Source of the DNA: Scheffersomyces stipitis CBS 6054
Taxonomy: Eukaryota; Ascomycota; Pichiomycetes; Serinales; Debaryomycetaceae
Length of the DNA: 64,000 nt
NCBI RefSeq assembly: GCF_000209165.1
Contig: NC_009068.1
Location: 3,410,001-3,474,000 of the forward strand
Direction: 5' to 3'
The translations under genes and the position numbers were made by a program. The notes beneath the pieces were generated by a model that did no database searches, had not been told where the DNA came from, and saw only the letters and a list, made by a program, of their open reading frames with translations. Position 1 is the first letter of the stretch, and every line of letters begins with the position of its first letter. Below, in pieces: positions 36,969 through 46,973 of this stretch.

Positions 36969-37398
36969 ATGCAAAACGGTGGTGGTCTACAACGTAAGTT
37001 CGTTGCTGTACATAGGTGTCATAGACTCTAAGAATAGACTATTGGTAATTAAAATGATATTAAAAAGGAAGAAGAAAGAATATAGCTACGATTTTATGTA
37101 TTCAAGAGTTCGATGAGTAGATGATAAGTAACTGTCGCAGAAAAGTAAACTATCAGAGACATTTCCTGCGACGTCTAGGATTTAAACGTATTTCCCCGAA
37201 GCCTCGACTTCCAAAGACCGAGTCTTTAAAATGACTTCACTATTTTCTAGAGTTGTTCAGCTCTCTCGTTATAGCCACTCTAAATCGCACATACAGAATC
37301 TCGCACATACTTAATCAAGAATCATACTGCACACTCTATAATTCTCCAGAATCCATTCCTACTATTTATATCTCTTACCCACTCCTTTTCAATACCAT
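36969..37398. other. PRO1-VPS3 intergenic region
   Basis: The 430-bp tandem spacer probably holds the PRO1 terminator and VPS3 promoter. I see no recognisable element or gene. Confidence 0.5.
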
Positions 37399-40300
37399 AT
37401 GGACCAAAAGCTCGTCGTTAACGGAGGCACCGGTGAGCCGGCGGTGTTCAAATACCGACTATTGGTGCCCGAAGAAGAAACAGGGTCCGCTGGAAAAATC
37501 TCCACTATAGCATCGTACCGGGCCAATCTCTACATAGGAACCACCACTGGTCAGTTGCTTCATTATCACCATTTCGAGGACGCCGCTGAGTATATGCTCA
37601 TTCTGAATCTCCAGCTCTCGGATTCTAGCCGTGTAATTACAAAAATATTGATTCTTCCCAATACTGAAAGAGCTCTAGTGCTTATAGGCTCTACAGCCAG
37701 TGTCTATTCCTTGCCAGAGCTATCGCCATGTCACATTGGGAAGTTGAAAGATATCAACGACTTGCTGATGCTCGCATATTCAGCCATTTCAAATGATTCC
37801 AGGCTGCAAAAGTCAGTGGCTGTGAACGATAAAATCGTCGCTTTCACTTCTTCCAAGATCAGGATCATCCAAATCGATAAGGACCAGATCAAGTTGCTCA
37901 AAGACATAAACTACTCTGGTGCTGTGAGTGGAATATCTACTGCGTCACGGATGTCATCGAATTACAGCAATTTGGTTTTGGTAGCGAATCCTTCTAATTA
38001 CGATATCATCGATCTTAAAATGACAAGAAAGATTCCTTTATTCGATTATACGGGAAACAGAACAAATGTCCCGCCACATATGGTAAGCTATGATGCAATG
38101 GATAAAGAAGGAGCAGAGGAATATCTTTTGACTATCAAAAATGATGAGAATACTTCGTTAGCCATGTTTATCAACTCATTAGGCGATGTTACCAGAGGCA
38201 CCCTAACCTGGATAGGGGAAGGATATCCTGTAGGAGGCATAGTGGTACGATGGCCCTATGTATTTGGAGTATTTGCCTCTAGTGACCACAGTAACAAGCT
38301 CATAGTCAGCTCGCTAGAATCCCTACAAGTATTAAATGTTGTCAGTTTAGAAGAGATATTTTATGGAAGGAAATCTACGAAACAAGTAGTAGATGAAATA
38401 GAAACTGAACTCAAAGGTGAAGAAACTGATAATAAACAAAAAGAAGTTAAGGATATCGCACAAGAAGAGAATCTTACACAACAAGATATTGACAAGGATA
38501 ACCTTCTACAACAGGAAAATCAACAAGAACAAGAAAGTGGAGAAGATACAGAACAACATAGGCAAGAACAGCCTTTCTCGCTGGACTCGATCAACTTAAC
38601 GATCTCTGAACAGAGTGAAATATTTGTAGAAAAGCCTTCGACGGAATCCGCACAACTATTAGAGACCATCAAGGATATAAATATTTCGACAGTATCAGAT
38701 ATACTGGTAGAAAACCAAACGGTAGACGGTTTGCTTTCCAAAGTCAACCTAATGAATGGTTCCAGAAGTTCCTCGATTGCAAAGCACTTCGACATAGGTA
38801 ACATCATCCTTCATGACGACTCCAAGGTTTGGATATTATATTCGGAAAGTGTGTTGATACAACTACAGGATAGTTTCATCTTTGCAATGCAAGAAGGCAC
38901 TATCAAGTCATTCTCTGAGGAACTAGAAGGAATCGTAGATACGTACGAGGGAGAGATTCACCAATACATCTTGTACATGCTTGTATTATCCCTTATTGAA
39001 ATTGAGGATGAGCAAAAGATCTTAAAGTACGTACTACGATTGAAAAATGGCCACCTTGTGGTAGATCCTTTGTTTATCATTTACATGTTAAGTGACTTTA
39101 AAGAAATCGATACTAGTCATTTTGACTTTTCTGTGTATTCAGGAATCAGGGAAATAATGGAGCAATGTAAGCCGTCCAGCAGCAGAAGATTGTTGCTATT
39201 GAAATACTTTGATTCTGTTTATCCTGATCTCGTTCAAACTAATTCTCAGACGCAAGACATCATAAGGAGAGCATACTATGCTCTGTTCAAGCTGAATGAA
39301 GAGTCCATATTTTTCTTTCAAGGAAAAGACAAGATGAATTGGTCCACATTCAGCCATATAAATTCATCAATTATAGATCTTTGGTATTCTAAGGGATTTA
39401 TAAAGACCATCTTGCAAGCTTATCGTAGCCTCAAAGCAGCAGACGAGGAAAAAGAGAAAGAGATTTCAGAGAAACTTTGTACCTTGGTTATTCAGTTGTT
39501 ATCTCAAGAAAAGGGTGACTCTGATATATCTACGGAACTGTTGGTTGCGGATACACTAGCGGATATTAAAGCAAATCCACCAGACCCTTCTCTTTATACC
39601 AAGTATCTCATTGAGATATTGAAGGTAGACAAAATCAGAGGCTTCGAATTCATGAAGAAAAACAACAAACAGCAATATCGATCTGTTCACAAGACTATCA
39701 TGGATGAGATCTCAGAAACATATGCCAGTGAGAGTGACTTCTCATTACTCAAAATTGAATTCTTAGAAAGCACATTACGTGAAAATAAGTTCAAGGCATC
39801 TCTTCAAGATGAGCTAGCCTTTGAAATGGCCAAATTAATGTCGTCGTCCGAATTTTTGGTGGAAGAGTACAGGATTAATTTTGATATCCTTGTTCAAACT
39901 TACAAGATCGAAAACTCGCTAACTGATTCAAAATGGCCGAAGATCAGTTGGGTTGATTTTTTGCATTTGAATTCCAAGTCCAGTGAGTGTAAGGATTTTG
40001 TCGACATATATTTGAAAGTCTACGAATTGCTTCTTGTTTCAACTGATTTGAAAAAGTCCACTCCAATTCTATCGGAGCTCATTCTGAACGATGAATTATT
40101 CTCTTATTATAAGTTTGTTAATCCTGATGACACTACAGTTAGACTGTTGCTAGACTATTCTGATTTTGAAAGTGCTGAGTTTGTTGCAGTTCACAGAAAG
40201 CTTCCGTTTCCCAAATTCCACTTCTATATTGAGAACGATTCTCGCAGATTTGATATAGTTGCTCCAAGTCGTATTAGAGATGACTTGTTTACCATCTTAA

Positions 40301-40584
40301 AGTATTATTTGAAAGAGATCACCTCCGATCCACTTTGCATTTTTGCTATCAGGCATTTCATATCATCATTTGGCAATTCATTTTTCACTCCTTCGGAAAT
40401 CCTTTCGTATTTGCCCGATCATATCCCAATTGCGTACCTCATGGACTACTTAACTGAAGTTATTATAGACCTCCAGGCTGCCAACAGGGAGGTGCAATTG
40501 CGGAAGTCGATCAGCAAGGCAGATGCAACGTTTACGAAAAGCGTCTACAAGAACTTTGCCAATTCATTCGAGAATGGAACGTAG
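37399..40584 (+). CDS. VPS3: CORVET tethering-complex subunit Vps3
   Basis: Vps3 binds Rab5 (Vps21) within CORVET for endosomal fusion. The 1061-residue protein has an N-terminal CNH-like beta-propeller (about 20-320) with IASYRANLYIGTTTGQLLHY, a typical Vps3/Vps39/TGFBRAP1 opening. A Gln/Glu-rich linker follows (about 330-400, QQENQQEQESGEDTEQ). The remainder is helical, as expected for the clathrin-repeat-like solenoid. S. cerevisiae Vps3 is 1011 residues. Vps39/Vam6 is the main alternative, but the size and opening favour Vps3. Confidence 0.82.
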   Translation: MDQKLVVNGGTGEPAVFKYRLLVPEEETGSAGKISTIASYRANLYIGTTTGQLLHYHHFEDAAEYMLILNLQLSDSSRVITKILILPNTERALVLIGSTASVYSLPELSPCHIGKLKDINDLLMLAYSAISNDSRLQKSVAVNDKIVAFTSSKIRIIQIDKDQIKLLKDINYSGAVSGISTASRMSSNYSNLVLVANPSNYDIIDLKMTRKIPLFDYTGNRTNVPPHMVSYDAMDKEGAEEYLLTIKNDENTSLAMFINSLGDVTRGTLTWIGEGYPVGGIVVRWPYVFGVFASSDHSNKLIVSSLESLQVLNVVSLEEIFYGRKSTKQVVDEIETELKGEETDNKQKEVKDIAQEENLTQQDIDKDNLLQQENQQEQESGEDTEQHRQEQPFSLDSINLTISEQSEIFVEKPSTESAQLLETIKDINISTVSDILVENQTVDGLLSKVNLMNGSRSSSIAKHFDIGNIILHDDSKVWILYSESVLIQLQDSFIFAMQEGTIKSFSEELEGIVDTYEGEIHQYILYMLVLSLIEIEDEQKILKYVLRLKNGHLVVDPLFIIYMLSDFKEIDTSHFDFSVYSGIREIMEQCKPSSSRRLLLLKYFDSVYPDLVQTNSQTQDIIRRAYYALFKLNEESIFFFQGKDKMNWSTFSHINSSIIDLWYSKGFIKTILQAYRSLKAADEEKEKEISEKLCTLVIQLLSQEKGDSDISTELLVADTLADIKANPPDPSLYTKYLIEILKVDKIRGFEFMKKNNKQQYRSVHKTIMDEISETYASESDFSLLKIEFLESTLRENKFKASLQDELAFEMAKLMSSSEFLVEEYRINFDILVQTYKIENSLTDSKWPKISWVDFLHLNSKSSECKDFVDIYLKVYELLLVSTDLKKSTPILSELILNDELFSYYKFVNPDDTTVRLLLDYSDFESAEFVAVHRKLPFPKFHFYIENDSRRFDIVAPSRIRDDLFTILKYYLKEITSDPLCIFAIRHFISSFGNSFFTPSEILSYLPDHIPIAYLMDYLTEVIIDLQAANREVQLRKSISKADATFTKSVYKNFANSFENGT

Positions 40585-40622
40585 AAATGATATGAATATT
40601 TACAGTTTATCTAGATTTATAA

Positions 40623-41831
40623 TTACAAGAATCCTGTTAATAACAAGAGGTAGTCGACTACCATACCCAACCAGAAAATAAACCCTGTTTTGATGTTAGA
40701 GGTGAAAGCGCTCCAACAACTCTTTTGATCATCCAAGTTCACTTTTCTAATTTGGTTGTATAGCCTTGTGAAAGCCCAGACGCCTGTAATGTAGAAGCCT
40801 GGACCCATGGAGTTGAGGACACCTGCAGCCGTGTAGAAGGCGGCTTGGGTGTAAGTTAAGCCTTTCAAGATTGGTTTAGTCTTATCTCCCCAAGCCAAAG
40901 CTGTCGACTTAATGCCAGCCTTAATATCGAACTGCTTGTCTTGATGAGCATAGATTGTATCATAGGTGAGACACCAAATCCAGTTGGCTATGAACAAAGG
41001 TCCAGCAACATACCAATTGACAGCAGCCCCAACAGCTGGAAATCCAAGGAGGCAACCCCAGCTGAAGCAGATCGACAACATAGCCTGTGGGTAGTATGTG
41101 AACCGCTTGAACAAGGGATAGGCAGCTACAAAAGGCAAGGACAAAGCTCCCAAGTAGAAACATTCAAAAGGCAAGGACAACAACACAGCCAAGCCAGCGA
41201 AGCACTGCACTCCCATCCAGGCCACAGCCTGCGGCACAGTTACTCTACCACTGGTTATCGGTCTTTCCATGGTTCTAGCCACTTGATTATCTAAGTCTCT
41301 GTCCCAGATATCGTTGATGGTACAACCTGCACCTCTCATGATTACCGCACCAATGGAAAAGAGCGCAATAGCGTAAAGAGAAGTGGTCAACGGAGCAGCA
41401 ATAGAGTAGGAGGCCATGGTAATACCCCAGAAACTGGGAATGAGCAACAATAATGTCCCCACTGGCTTTTCTAACCGCATGAGCTCGACGTAGGGAATCC
41501 ATTTCTCAGGCAATTTCGAAATGTATGGACCCAAGCCAGCGAGTCTAGCCAAACGAGCAGCTTCCAATTCCTCGGGTTTAAACTTAGACCGAGCTTCCAA
41601 CACACTCTTGCTATAATTAGGAGTAGTCAAATCGATGACAGGAGTCACAACTTTAGCAGCGGTCTTCGTTGGCTCTGGAGATTTTTGGGAGTTTGGGGAT
41701 TGCTTGAAGGTATTGTAGATAACAGCGGAAGAGGCCAAACCTCTTGCAAGTTGAACACGACTCGCTGCGACAGTAGACGAGGCTAGCGGCGCTCTTAAGA
41801 GCGACTTGGCTACTAATGATATACCCAACAT
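40623..41831 (-). CDS. COQ2: 4-hydroxybenzoate polyprenyltransferase
   Basis: Coq2 attaches the polyprenyl tail to 4-hydroxybenzoate in coenzyme Q synthesis at the inner mitochondrial membrane. The ATG at 41831-41829 gives 402 residues; a GTG ten codons upstream is ignored. A basic, Ser-rich presequence comes first (about 1-45), then the UbiA core from PYVELMRLEKPVGTLLLLIP. Both Asp-rich prenyl-diphosphate/Mg sites are present: NDIWDRDLD and, later, DTIYAHQD. About eight membrane helices fit. The last residues are hydrophobic (GMVVDYLLLLTGFL). It converges with VPS3; the stops are 38 bp apart. Confidence 0.95.
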   Translation of the reverse strand: MLGISLVAKSLLRAPLASSTVAASRVQLARGLASSAVIYNTFKQSPNSQKSPEPTKTAAKVVTPVIDLTTPNYSKSVLEARSKFKPEELEAARLARLAGLGPYISKLPEKWIPYVELMRLEKPVGTLLLLIPSFWGITMASYSIAAPLTTSLYAIALFSIGAVIMRGAGCTINDIWDRDLDNQVARTMERPITSGRVTVPQAVAWMGVQCFAGLAVLLSLPFECFYLGALSLPFVAAYPLFKRFTYYPQAMLSICFSWGCLLGFPAVGAAVNWYVAGPLFIANWIWCLTYDTIYAHQDKQFDIKAGIKSTALAWGDKTKPILKGLTYTQAAFYTAAGVLNSMGPGFYITGVWAFTRLYNQIRKVNLDDQKSCWSAFTSNIKTGFIFWLGMVVDYLLLLTGFL

Positions 41832-42232
41832 GATGGTTGTGTAGAAAAACGAAGTTCGCACCTTGTGACAATTTCTAAAAAACGCGAACTTCTATTTGAT
41901 AAACTCTGTAGCAAATTCTGTATGAAGAAATTCATCCGATCAAAGCGAGAATTGGAAACGTGAAGAACCAATAGAAGTCGTATGGAAGTCGAATAAATAC
42001 AGAATGCAGATAATGTAGATACAATCATAGTACTCTTTTCGGTTCTTTAGGACTCTTCGGAAATCAACGGCAAATAGACGCTCTCTGTTGTATGAATCCA
42101 ACTCTCTATCTCATGGTAGTCTAAGTTTCAAATCTCTTAGACTCAGACTCAGTCATGTTAGGTAGACGTGTAGCCCAATAACGCAGACATGGTAGCAATA
42201 GCAATACATACCAAATTCATAATCGCCTCATT
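41832..42232. other. COQ2 promoter / APC11 3' region
   Basis: The 401-bp spacer lies between tandem minus-strand genes. I see no recognisable regulatory word beyond AT-rich sequence and several short GACTC repeats near 42145-42155. No gene. Confidence 0.45.
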
Positions 42233-42643
42233 TCAGGTCTCTTCTTCAAACGCCTCAAACTCCTGGTTATCTTCAGTATACCTTTCTCTCATCACCCTAT
42301 GGCCATCTATTAAAGTCTTCAAGTTGGCCAACTCCTCCGTCATGTCAGGATAGCTCTCTTTGTATGTAAATATCTGTCTACACATGGGGCACAACCCCTT
42401 GGATGTGTCCTGTTCTAGCCATTTAACAATACAATGCAAATGAAAGTTATGAGTACAACCCGAGCCCAACACTATGGGACAATCATCTCCTGGATACTTA
42501 CAATTGGGACAGGTACCATCAAAAGCTACCCGGCAAATTCCACATAACTCATCTACATAGGCGCTGGAATTGGCATCGCCATCAGCAGCTAATTTCCAGT
42601 GCCATGTCGAGAATCCATGCCATTCCACAATTTTCACCTTCAT
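42233..42643 (-). CDS. APC11: Anaphase-promoting complex RING-H2 subunit Apc11
   Basis: Apc11 is the catalytic RING subunit of the APC/C ubiquitin ligase. It pairs with Apc2 and recruits E2 enzymes. The 136-residue protein opens MKVKIVEWHGFSTWHW, the usual Apc11 strand plus WxW motif. The expanded RING follows: CGICRVAFDGTCPNCKYPG, DDCPIVLGSGCTHNFHLHC and KGLCPMCRQ, including the extra zinc-binding Cys pair specific to Apc11. A C-terminal extension of about 35 residues is acidic. S. cerevisiae Apc11 is 165 residues. APC/C triggers separase activation, which cuts Mcd1 (first gene in this window); the proximity is coincidental. Confidence 0.95.
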   Translation of the reverse strand: MKVKIVEWHGFSTWHWKLAADGDANSSAYVDELCGICRVAFDGTCPNCKYPGDDCPIVLGSGCTHNFHLHCIVKWLEQDTSKGLCPMCRQIFTYKESYPDMTEELANLKTLIDGHRVMRERYTEDNQEFEAFEEET

Positions 42644-42933
42644 TATTGATGATAAATAGGTTTAGTTGCAATAGAAAATCTGGAGAAACCATTGTTTTGG
42701 TTTATATTGTTGGCGCTACCATGTGTCCATATCAGATCCCCATAAGTTATGAAGTTATCTGAATTTAATCTACTACTTCAATATTGACTTACTTAACCCC
42801 AGTTCTCTCCACCTTGACTCTGTAGGAAAAGATATTGTTAGTTCTACTCTTATTAATTTGATATTATGTGACTTCATGCTTTCTGCGTTTTTTTGATCTA
42901 TAATACTGTCCTTCTACTGTTGTACTATCTATT

Positions 42934-44961
42934 CTACTTTTTATAAATTAATCCTTTGAAGATATCAAACGAGTTTCCATCGGGTTGTAGAAATAGCAAA
43001 TCCTTAGTCAGAGTATCCTCAGCTATTAATAATCCGTAATCTGCTGTGATACCGGTAACCTTTACATCACGTTCGCGGCCATCGCGTTGGAGCTTAACTA
43101 ACTGATTGGAATGGAACCATCTCTTGTAGTACAATGGCAAGAACGGTTTCAAACCAGAGTGCTTAAAGACAGAGTAGAACCCATCCATAGTATGCATCAA
43201 CTTGGCTAAGAGTAGTTCGTGCTGATAAGGTGGAAGTTCGGGTAACCCCTTTTGAGTTCTTATATTGTTCAATTTCGCCAATACGATATTTAATGAAGTA
43301 GTTGGAGCTTCATTAGACACGTTGACACCTCCTCCCCACACCAAGTGGAATGTATTATTTAAGAATTGGGAGTTGATCAAAGCCCCAGACACTTTGGCCC
43401 ACTTGGCATCGTCTCCTTCTACAGTCGAACTTGTTTCGTCCTTATTGCTTATCTTGGTGTAGAATTCTGGCTTCAAGATATAGATATCATTTGGCCATTT
43501 CAATCTGACTGGCATGTCTTCGTATCCAACACCCTTTCCATCTTCGAAGCTTCCGTATCCCAATATAGATTCTATCAATGCCAATCCACATAAGTATTGC
43601 AAAGTGACTACTGAAGAAGCATGTGTCTCACCCGATGGGATTTTGAATAAAACCGAAGCTGCCATCACTCCTTTGGGGTTGATCCAAACATTGCCTCCAC
43701 GACCTCTTCCGGCTACTTGTGTAGTAGCAGTTAAAGCGAAGCCATTGGGCAAATTCCGCAAAAGTTTGGGGTTTCTGTCCATTAACGTATTGGTAGAAGT
43801 GACCACTTCTCCATACCCCAAGATGGAACCAAATTCTCCCACCTTTCCATTGTACAACCGTTCCAAATGACTGAAATATGCACCCATGTGAAAGTAGGGT
43901 GTTGTCTTGGGATCAGGCAAGTTACCCTCGCTGAAGAGCTTGATGTGTTTTGGCACCAGATTGGCGTCCTCCACGTTGTCAGTTGAACTGTCAAGAAAAT
44001 AGTCGTGGTCGTTTTCGGTCTCATCATGGAACACAAACGTGTCGTTGTCGTCTTCCAAAGAGTTTCCATGGAAATCCTCCTTTGATTTCAAGGAACTCAA
44101 CAAGTTATTGACCGTGACCTTATTCAAATGAGATGACAATAATATGGGAGTAATTTTGGGTACAGTGACGTCTACATTCTCATTAACCTTCAAACCTAGC
44201 TTGCCTAAGCACGATTTGAAGAACATTCTACGCCCATGGTCGCCGTCTCGGATAGTCTGAATGACTTTGGCATACTTTTCATCGCCATCTGATTCCTTTA
44301 ACAAGGATGGTGTGAACTCAGGATGAGTTCCAGTCAAGATGACGTCACCTTTACCAAACTTCTTGTATACCACAGCCGCTCTTTCCGTGTCTTCCACATC
44401 TATATCAGCACTATAGGTAGCCAATACTTGCACTCCCGCGTACTTTGAAGCATTCAAAAAGACTCCTCCACCGTTGTAGTAGTTGACTACTTGAGCAGGA
44501 GAGTCTGTCAAGATAGAAGTATTGACGTCTATGAAAGCAGCACGGGATCCCTTGTGAGACTCATACACAAATCCCTTATAAGCACAACCTTTTGAAGTTC
44601 CTGGGAAAAATTGCAACTCTCGTGGACCTGAAACTTCGAGACGAGGATTGCCCACTTCAAACTCAACTCTTGCTGACCCGTAATAGCCACCAGCGCAAAA
44701 GCCCAAGAACTTGCCTCCTTTGCGGACAAACTGTGAAATCTTTCTGTTGCCCTCACCATTAAATACGTTGCAATAAGGCAAATCGGCGCCTCCAGGAATC
44801 ACCAACAAGGATGTCTTATAAATCCATGGATCGTTGAGAATCGACTGCTCTGAGATAGTCACCACTGCATAATATGGAGATAAATGGAGCCTTAACGATT
44901 CCAAGCAGTGCTTAACGCTTTCGGTGGTCGTTCCCTGTCCAGAATATACTAGCACATTCAT
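42934..44961 (-). CDS. BPL1: Biotin:apoprotein ligase
   Basis: Bpl1 attaches biotin to carboxylases (acetyl-CoA and pyruvate carboxylase). The ATG at 44961-44959 gives 675 residues, near the 690 of S. cerevisiae; the upstream extension begins at a non-ATG codon. The N-terminal 250 residues form a glutamine-amidotransferase/DJ-1-like domain (VLVYSGQGTT, LLVIPGGADLPY, GFCAGGYYGSA). The catalytic domain (about 370-675) has the biotinyl-AMP loop GRGRGGNVW and the KWPND lysine motif (VRLKWPNDIYIL). A small C-terminal domain ends the protein. A Vht1-like permease, possibly for biotin, exists elsewhere in the window, but the two genes are far apart. Confidence 0.95.
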   Translation of the reverse strand: MNVLVYSGQGTTTESVKHCLESLRLHLSPYYAVVTISEQSILNDPWIYKTSLLVIPGGADLPYCNVFNGEGNRKISQFVRKGGKFLGFCAGGYYGSARVEFEVGNPRLEVSGPRELQFFPGTSKGCAYKGFVYESHKGSRAAFIDVNTSILTDSPAQVVNYYNGGGVFLNASKYAGVQVLATYSADIDVEDTERAAVVYKKFGKGDVILTGTHPEFTPSLLKESDGDEKYAKVIQTIRDGDHGRRMFFKSCLGKLGLKVNENVDVTVPKITPILLSSHLNKVTVNNLLSSLKSKEDFHGNSLEDDNDTFVFHDETENDHDYFLDSSTDNVEDANLVPKHIKLFSEGNLPDPKTTPYFHMGAYFSHLERLYNGKVGEFGSILGYGEVVTSTNTLMDRNPKLLRNLPNGFALTATTQVAGRGRGGNVWINPKGVMAASVLFKIPSGETHASSVVTLQYLCGLALIESILGYGSFEDGKGVGYEDMPVRLKWPNDIYILKPEFYTKISNKDETSSTVEGDDAKWAKVSGALINSQFLNNTFHLVWGGGVNVSNEAPTTSLNIVLAKLNNIRTQKGLPELPPYQHELLLAKLMHTMDGFYSVFKHSGLKPFLPLYYKRWFHSNQLVKLQRDGRERDVKVTGITADYGLLIAEDTLTKDLLFLQPDGNSFDIFKGLIYKK

Positions 44962-45406
44962 AGCAGAACGAAGAGAAAGTAAAACTGATAAGAATAGGTT
45001 GTAAATAAAGTTTGAGGTTACTGAAAAACTCAACCAATGGGATATCTAAGACAATAAATAAAAGAAGACTCCGCTGTCTTTTCTGATTTGAAAAACTAGT
45101 ATGATGTAGCAGAATATGAGTGCAGTATATGCTATTGAATGCTCTGAAATGTTTCTTTCTATTGTATACTCTTCTGAATAATTCCTAGTTTAAATAGTAC
45201 AAATTGGAGAAGAAGAAATAGTCAGAGCCATGAATTTCCACTCTGTGTAGGAATTGACTCTCGGAGACTCACAGAGACTCAAGCATCCCAAACAAAATAC
45301 TTCCTGAATCAGATCACGAGATGACTCAAGAACGGGCTCGAGATTTCTTCCATATAATCATCTGCTACAATTTCACACCCAAACCCATTGACAGTCATCA
45401 ATCAAA
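44962..45406. other. Divergent BPL1/PIH1 promoter
   Basis: The 445-bp spacer contains repeated GACTC words near 45254-45280 (GGAGACTCACAGAGACTCAAG). These are half-like Gcn4 words, but none is a full TGACTCA. No gene is recognised. Confidence 0.4.
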
Positions 45407-46447
45407 ATGTCTTTGCATGAACAATCTGAGACCATAGCCTTGGATCCAAGACCTGGATTTGTGGTCAAGACCAAGATTGTGGATGCACCCGATGTTCAGC
45501 TCATCGCAAGAAAGGTGTTTATAAACATATGTCACGAGTCTAAAGTTCCACGACCCCAAATTGACTTTGAGCCTGAAAAAGTGTTTCCACTCATCATCGA
45601 CAACCAATGGGAGATTCCGATGATTGTACTGGTTCAGAAGGAAGAAAACGACAAAAAGGGCTTTCCGCTGTTTGTGTTGGATTGTTGTATCAACTCCGTG
45701 TGCTTCCAATGGTGTCAGGTGAATGCGGATTTGCGCTCAATTCTCATCGAATGGAGTATTGAGTGTGTTGAGATACTTCATGGTTATGTTCTTGAGAGAC
45801 AGTATACAATACCCAAGATGATGTCCAAGGGCCAGTTGTCACAGACAGAGGTGCCAGTTTCTGAGCTCACTGCTTCTGCGCTCCAGGAGAAATGGAACAA
45901 GTTGAAAAGCAACGAAACCTTGGGATTGATCGAGGCATTGAACGATCCAATGGATATTGATGAAGGCGAAGTCGATAATAAACCTCTTCCAAACTTGATG
46001 AATATCTCGGGAACGCCAAATGCACAAAAACAGAAAATACTAATCGAAGAGATTCCAGAGAAGCATATAAAGAGTGTGTCAAAAATCGAAGAAATAGTAG
46101 AAACAAAACCAACATCGAAGTTACAAGTATCGAAGAAGTCAGAAATCCCAATAGAGCCTACTAGATACGAGTTCAACGTAACCTATACGCCGTTTCCCGA
46201 GAATCATGATAGCCAGTTGTTGGTTAAGTTCCACAGTGAGCAGATTAGCTCCGGATCTGACTTGGATGTATTCTACGTGCCTAGCATTCACAGTATTCGA
46301 ATTGTCAACTTACTGGCTAAACATTACTTCACGAAAGGACTGAAAGAGGACTACGTGGATCTTCCCTTGGCTGAAGAGGTTATAGTAGACACCAAAGTGA
46401 AATCGGCCATTGTCATCGAGGACAACACCTTGTATATACTCATGTAG
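45407..46447 (+). CDS. PIH1: R2TP complex subunit Pih1
   Basis: Pih1 links Hsp90/Tah1 to Rvb1/2 for assembly of box C/D snoRNPs and PIKK complexes. The 346-residue protein has the PIH1 N-terminal domain (about 10-165) with PRPGFVVKTKI and FPLIIDNQWEIPMIVL. A linker contains acidic MDIDEGEVDN. The C-terminal CS-like beta domain (about 255-346) starts YEFNVTYTPFPEN and binds Tah1 in S. cerevisiae. Length is almost identical to the 344-residue S. cerevisiae protein. Confidence 0.88.
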   Translation: MSLHEQSETIALDPRPGFVVKTKIVDAPDVQLIARKVFINICHESKVPRPQIDFEPEKVFPLIIDNQWEIPMIVLVQKEENDKKGFPLFVLDCCINSVCFQWCQVNADLRSILIEWSIECVEILHGYVLERQYTIPKMMSKGQLSQTEVPVSELTASALQEKWNKLKSNETLGLIEALNDPMDIDEGEVDNKPLPNLMNISGTPNAQKQKILIEEIPEKHIKSVSKIEEIVETKPTSKLQVSKKSEIPIEPTRYEFNVTYTPFPENHDSQLLVKFHSEQISSGSDLDVFYVPSIHSIRIVNLLAKHYFTKGLKEDYVDLPLAEEVIVDTKVKSAIVIEDNTLYILM

Positions 46448-46973
46448 AATAAAGTCCCAGTCAAATACAGTTAAGGAATTTCACATATTCATACTTTATG
46501 TCCCTGCTCCACTTTTAGATCTCTATGGTGTCTATTCACTCGAAGACCGGCGCCAGCATTGTTACCCAATCCATCCATACGGTTATCATGTTCTTCTCCT
46601 TGACTGAATGCTCTGAAAACAACAGGAGAAGAAAGGATCTGAAAATTCCACAAGCTTACCTCAGTCAAGGAACCAGCAAGTGGTTCAAACAAGTGCCATG
46701 TCGTTCGACTACGACTCCAGTAGACGTCTTTCTAACAGCAAAGGGCATACAGTGGCAGCGCAATTATGACAAAGTACGCGCAATTGTGTACATTCGCGCA
46801 TGTTACTTCCGAATCTGTAAATCCCGCTCGTCTTTTTTCGCTACCACTGTACAGTAATTAATGAGCATCTCAACGATTACCATGTTGGGCATATTATTCC
46901 GATAGCAATTTTTAATATATAATCGAAGACTCTCCACCTCTTTTCCTGGTTGAAGCATTTGCTGTTTGCCAAG
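46448..46973. other. Intergenic region upstream of the MATE transporter
   Basis: The 526-bp spacer contains an ATG-started 110-codon frame (46525-46857, plus) with no recognisable domain. It also holds a 23-codon upstream frame (46698-46769) before the transporter. Neither is supported as a gene. It has several GCGC/CGCG words around 46780-46800 (GTACGCGCAATTG, TTCGCGCATG). Confidence 0.4.

Noticed and set aside
46525..46857. 110-codon frame upstream of the MATE gene
   Set aside because: No domain, low-quality codon use and an ordinary promoter position. Left as intergenic sequence.
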